A stretch of DNA of 41,882 nt from Deltaproteobacteria bacterium (GTDB lineage Bacteria; Desulfobacterota; Binatia; Binatales; Binataceae). Position 1 is the stretch's first letter. The number at the start of each line of letters is the position of its first letter. Where the stretch lies: assembly GCA_027317185.1 (NCBI GenBank), contig DAHVFB010000016.1, positions 1 to 41,882 of the forward strand. Reading direction: 5' to 3'. Of the stretch, positions 39,092-41,882 are shown piece by piece. A model generated the notes under the pieces. That model searched no databases and was not told where the DNA came from. It was given only the letters and a program-made list of their open reading frames with translations. The position numbers and the translations under genes are program-made.

Positions 39092-41882
39092 TCAGCGTAC
39101 CGTGTTCGGCCGAATGACATTAATCGGAAGGCCGAGCGTTTTCTTCACCAGTTCGGCCACCGAAGTGATCGGTTTGGCGCTGACGCGCGGATTCGAAACC
39201 GGGCCGCGCACCTGAAAATAGGCCGCGAGCAGCGAGGCGGGAACCGCCAGCCGCGGACCGATCACCGGAATCTTATTCAACAGCCAGCTTACGGTGTTAA
39301 AGGGCGCCATTTCGATCCGCATATCCATGATGGCTTTACCCGCGTCGATAGATCCCTGCGCCGCCATGTCCATTACCGGTCCCGTCATGCGCAAATCGTC
39401 GGTGTAGAAGATGCCGGCGTCACCTTTAAAGTTCGCGCTGAGGGCATCGAACGGCAGGCCTGCGATCCGCGGATCGGGAATATTGGCCGTGAGCCAGCTC
39501 TTCAAATCGATCATGCCGAGTATCAGCGAGAGCACACGAAATTTCGCCAACGTGCCGTTTTTCGCATCGAAAGAAAGCGCTCCGGCAAGTGTGTTGAAGA
39601 AGTCGTTACGCGTATCGCCCCAGAGATCCCCATCGATATTCAGTTTGCCGGTCATTTCCGGCTTCCTGCTCGATTGCAAAAGATGCATCAGTTGTACGCC
39701 ATCGATCTGTGCGACATGGGTCCGAATATGAATCCAGTCGTCCGCGCGGCGGCCCGTAAGGTCAAGCGCCAGATCGCCGCCGAGCGCCTGCGCCTTGAAA
39801 CCGCGCACTTGCCAATCCCCGTGATCGTAACAGTAATCGGTAGTTACGCTCGCCATCCGGAGTTTGTCGAGCTTCGCTCGGCGCGCCGTAAGATGTCCGC
39901 TGACAGGAATCTTAAAAATCATTACCGGTGTGGGTGGGGACCATGGCAGCCGGATGAACTTCATGACCGTCAAATCAAGCCGATGCGCATCAGCATCCAA
40001 TCGCATCTCGGGATGCGAGAAGTCCGCGATTCTGACATTTAGATCGACCGGCGAATTTTCGATACTCGCCGCCGGCACCTGAAGGTTCATTCCGCGCCCG
40101 TCGAGATCCAACGCCGCCGAACTGAGCGTCAATGGCGATCGCAGGAACCCTAACTGCAAGGCGCCCTTGCCCAGCACCAGCCGCCCGGTTACGCGGTAGG
40201 CGAATTTCTGCGCGGGAACGCTGTTAACGAACAACGCCCCGTTGATGCGTCCGGTTGCCTGAAGATCGGCCGGATCGATCATCAGCGGCAACCAGCGCTC
40301 GGCGTTCACGTTATGGAATTCAGCCGCCAGGTCCCGCACCAGCGTATGTCCGTCTTTTTGCGACACCGATGCGCTCAGCATCACGCTGCCCGTGCGCACC
40401 GATCCGGCAGGGCCAGCCGCATGCGCCATCAGCTTATCGATACTGAGGAGGGCCGGAACGGCGATCACAGCCCCGCTTGTCAGTTCAATTGGGGTCGGCA
40501 CGCGCCTGAATCCGATCCGCACGTTGCGCGGCTTTATCTGTACGATAAACGATCGCGGTTGTGCGGGCCGTGCGGCGACAAAAATACCGTTAGCTTTAAG
40601 CTTGAAACCGGCGCTGCCGTCCAGCGACCTGATCCTTTCGCGCGCAGGGCGCATCAGCGCCGGAACGGCCTGAACCGCCGCGGCGTATACTTCTTCAGCC
40701 GCGAGCTCGCCCCTGGCCTCGACCGCATATGGAATCCGCCGCCAGGCGCGCGAGAGATTCGCCCTTGCGCTCAACGATTTCACACTCGATTGTCCAGCCT
40801 GCGCGGACCCCTGCGTCAGGGTCAGAACACCGCGTGAATATGCAATCTGACCATTGAGATGCCGGACCTGCGGAATGCGCAAGCCGCGCGGCAGCTCCAT
40901 CGAAACACCGGCTACTGTCGCGCTGGCGGCCAGCTCCCGTTGCAGGACCTTTCCCGGTGAAGCTTTGAGCAGATCGAAACGCGAAGTGAACGCGGCCTGA
41001 TCGATCGTGACCTGACCGGATCGCAGCGTGCCGATAGCGTCGGAAATCTTTTTCGGAAGAAACTCAAACGATGCAATAGCCTTACGCAAACCGGCGAGAT
41101 CGATGCGCGCAGCCGACGCGGTTACCGCTATCAGCGGATTACCGCTGTAGGCATCGTCGAGCCGAATGTCAGCCATCGCGAAGGCCAATTTATCGCGCAC
41201 GATTGTCAGATTAGGAAAAGCGGCGGAAGTATGATCGATCTTGAAATCTGAGCGGATCGCAAAGTCCCCGGCCGTTAAACCGGACGCGGCCTGCGGCTGC
41301 CGTATCGCGAGCCGTCGCACCGCGCCATTGAGGCCGCCGGTAATATGGCCGTCTTTATAAAGTGCGAATCGAATGTCGCCATGAGTCCGGCCGTCGAGCG
41401 TCACGCTGGGCAAACTTAACGCCTGTAATGGCAACCCACCGGCAAGCAAATCGCCCTGCAATATAACCTCGGGAGGAAAGCGCTGGCGCCTGCCGAATGC
41501 AACTGCCCCACTGGCGCGTACGCCCGCCGCCGGACCGGAAAGCCATTGGCCTTGAAATCGCACGAGCCATCGATGGGTATGCAAGCGATGGTGATAAGCG
41601 ATTAGCTCGATCCCGCCCGCGAGCGGTCCCGTCCCCTGCTCCACCACGTTTCCGGCGTTAACCTCGAGATGGCGCGTGATAACGCCGAGCGTTGCAAACC
41701 AATTGCCGATCGTGGCCGGCAACGCGCTGTCGAAGGGCGGAATTGGCGCGGATCCGGTGCTCAACGCGCGCGGCGGCAGGGTGACCGTGGGCTGATCGGC
41801 GATCACTGCATAGAGCGGCAATCCCTGGTGATGGATCAGATTGCGATAACTGATCATCACCACCGCCCGCTTCAGCCGCGCC
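39092..41882 (-). CDS. AsmA/YhdP-like envelope protein (5' end outside window)
   Basis: At least 929 residues without a stop. The frame stays open to the window end, so the N-terminus (a TM anchor is expected) is missing. The sequence is a long, regular, beta-rich repeat region typical of AsmA-like/RBG-type bridge proteins. The final 150 residues (LILGMIDLKSWLTANIPDP, GDAGIFYTDDLRMTGPVMDM, MDMRIEMAPFNTVSWLLNKI, VRGPVSNPRVSAKP) match the conserved AsmA C-terminal region of YhdP/TamB relatives. Such proteins span the periplasm and help move phospholipids to the outer membrane or control its permeability. A GTG at 41861-41863 is internal, not a likely start. cutA follows 64 bases downstream. Confidence 0.85.
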   Translation of the reverse strand, partial: ARLKRAVVMISYRNLIHHQGLPLYAVIADQPTVTLPPRALSTGSAPIPPFDSALPATIGNWFATLGVITRHLEVNAGNVVEQGTGPLAGGIELIAYHHRLHTHRWLVRFQGQWLSGPAAGVRASGAVAFGRRQRFPPEVILQGDLLAGGLPLQALSLPSVTLDGRTHGDIRFALYKDGHITGGLNGAVRRLAIRQPQAASGLTAGDFAIRSDFKIDHTSAAFPNLTIVRDKLAFAMADIRLDDAYSGNPLIAVTASAARIDLAGLRKAIASFEFLPKKISDAIGTLRSGQVTIDQAAFTSRFDLLKASPGKVLQRELAASATVAGVSMELPRGLRIPQVRHLNGQIAYSRGVLTLTQGSAQAGQSSVKSLSARANLSRAWRRIPYAVEARGELAAEEVYAAAVQAVPALMRPARERIRSLDGSAGFKLKANGIFVAARPAQPRSFIVQIKPRNVRIGFRRVPTPIELTSGAVIAVPALLSIDKLMAHAAGPAGSVRTGSVMLSASVSQKDGHTLVRDLAAEFHNVNAERWLPLMIDPADLQATGRINGALFVNSVPAQKFAYRVTGRLVLGKGALQLGFLRSPLTLSSAALDLDGRGMNLQVPAASIENSPVDLNVRIADFSHPEMRLDADAHRLDLTVMKFIRLPWSPPTPVMIFKIPVSGHLTARRAKLDKLRMASVTTDYCYDHGDWQVRGFKAQALGGDLALDLTGRRADDWIHIRTHVAQIDGVQLMHLLQSSRKPEMTGKLNIDGDLWGDTRNDFFNTLAGALSFDAKNGTLAKFRVLSLILGMIDLKSWLTANIPDPRIAGLPFDALSANFKGDAGIFYTDDLRMTGPVMDMAAQGSIDAGKAIMDMRIEMAPFNTVSWLLNKIPVIGPRLAVPASLLAAYFQVRGPVSNPRVSAKPITSVAELVKKTLGLPINVIRPNTVR

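Noticed and set aside
1-41882. tRNA, rRNA, CRISPR arrays, insertion sequences, phage genes or defence systems
   Set aside because: Reading both strands showed no tRNA-like loops, no regularly spaced repeats longer than those listed, and no transposase, integrase or phage structural motifs.

Overview
The window looks like chromosomal DNA from a GC-rich (about 60% G+C by eye) Gram-negative bacterium. The evidence is a lipobox lipoprotein, an AsmA-type envelope protein, exported proteins, and dense four-base start/stop overlaps between neighbouring genes. No rRNA, tRNA, insertion sequence, prophage or CRISPR array was seen. The mix of many acyl-CoA enzymes, an AGPS-like flavoprotein, a FmdB zinc ribbon, an EF-G paralog and a lone NMT1/THI5-like protein resembles uncultured deltaproteobacterial or Binatota-like lineages. 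That placement is a low-confidence inference.

Layout. (1) Positions 1-16692, all on the minus strand. Read in the direction of transcription this starts with a solute-binding-like protein, an AGPS-like flavoprotein, a TPR protein and 4-alpha-glucanotransferase. A tightly coupled chain follows: GT87-like membrane glycosyltransferase, Vgb-like propeller lipoprotein, trans-aconitate methyltransferase, isoaspartyl peptidase. After it come a small membrane protein, two zinc-ribbon proteins, rsmI, aroQ-accB-accC, a DUF1573 protein, a YiiX-type cysteine hydrolase, a nitroreductase, a rhodanese and a truncated cobalamin adenosyltransferase. (2) 16898-18797, plus strand: PaaG-like isomerase and aldo/keto reductase. 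(3) 18816-24079, minus strand: crotonase, acyl-CoA dehydrogenase, two-subunit B12-dependent acyl-CoA mutase, acyl-CoA dehydrogenase. (4) 24298-28583, plus strand: secreted GH5 glycosidase, then the three-gene proton-translocating transhydrogenase pntAA-pntAB-pntB. (5) 28732-41882, minus strand: AsmA-like protein (5' end outside the window), cutA, hisC-pth, tyrS, valS, nadC, birA, an EF-G paralog and a small cysteine-containing ORF.

How the genes fit together. The most informative block is region 3. The mutase would normally be called methylmalonyl-CoA mutase, but its two substrate-selecting positions read Phe and Gln, the isobutyryl-CoA mutase pattern, instead of Tyr and Arg. With two acyl-CoA dehydrogenases and a crotonase it could form a module joining branched (isobutyryl) and linear (butyryl) C4 acyl-CoA oxidation. 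The adenosyltransferase at the window start could supply its adenosylcobalamin. AccB and AccC (fatty-acid synthesis) depend on the biotin ligase BirA encoded 26 kb away. Region 5 is mainly translation and cofactor housekeeping.

No clearly novel multi-gene defence or mobile system was found. The best leads are the mutase specificity, an EF-G paralog with degenerate GTPase motifs, unusual residues in AccC, and several small repeats and hairpins at gene borders.
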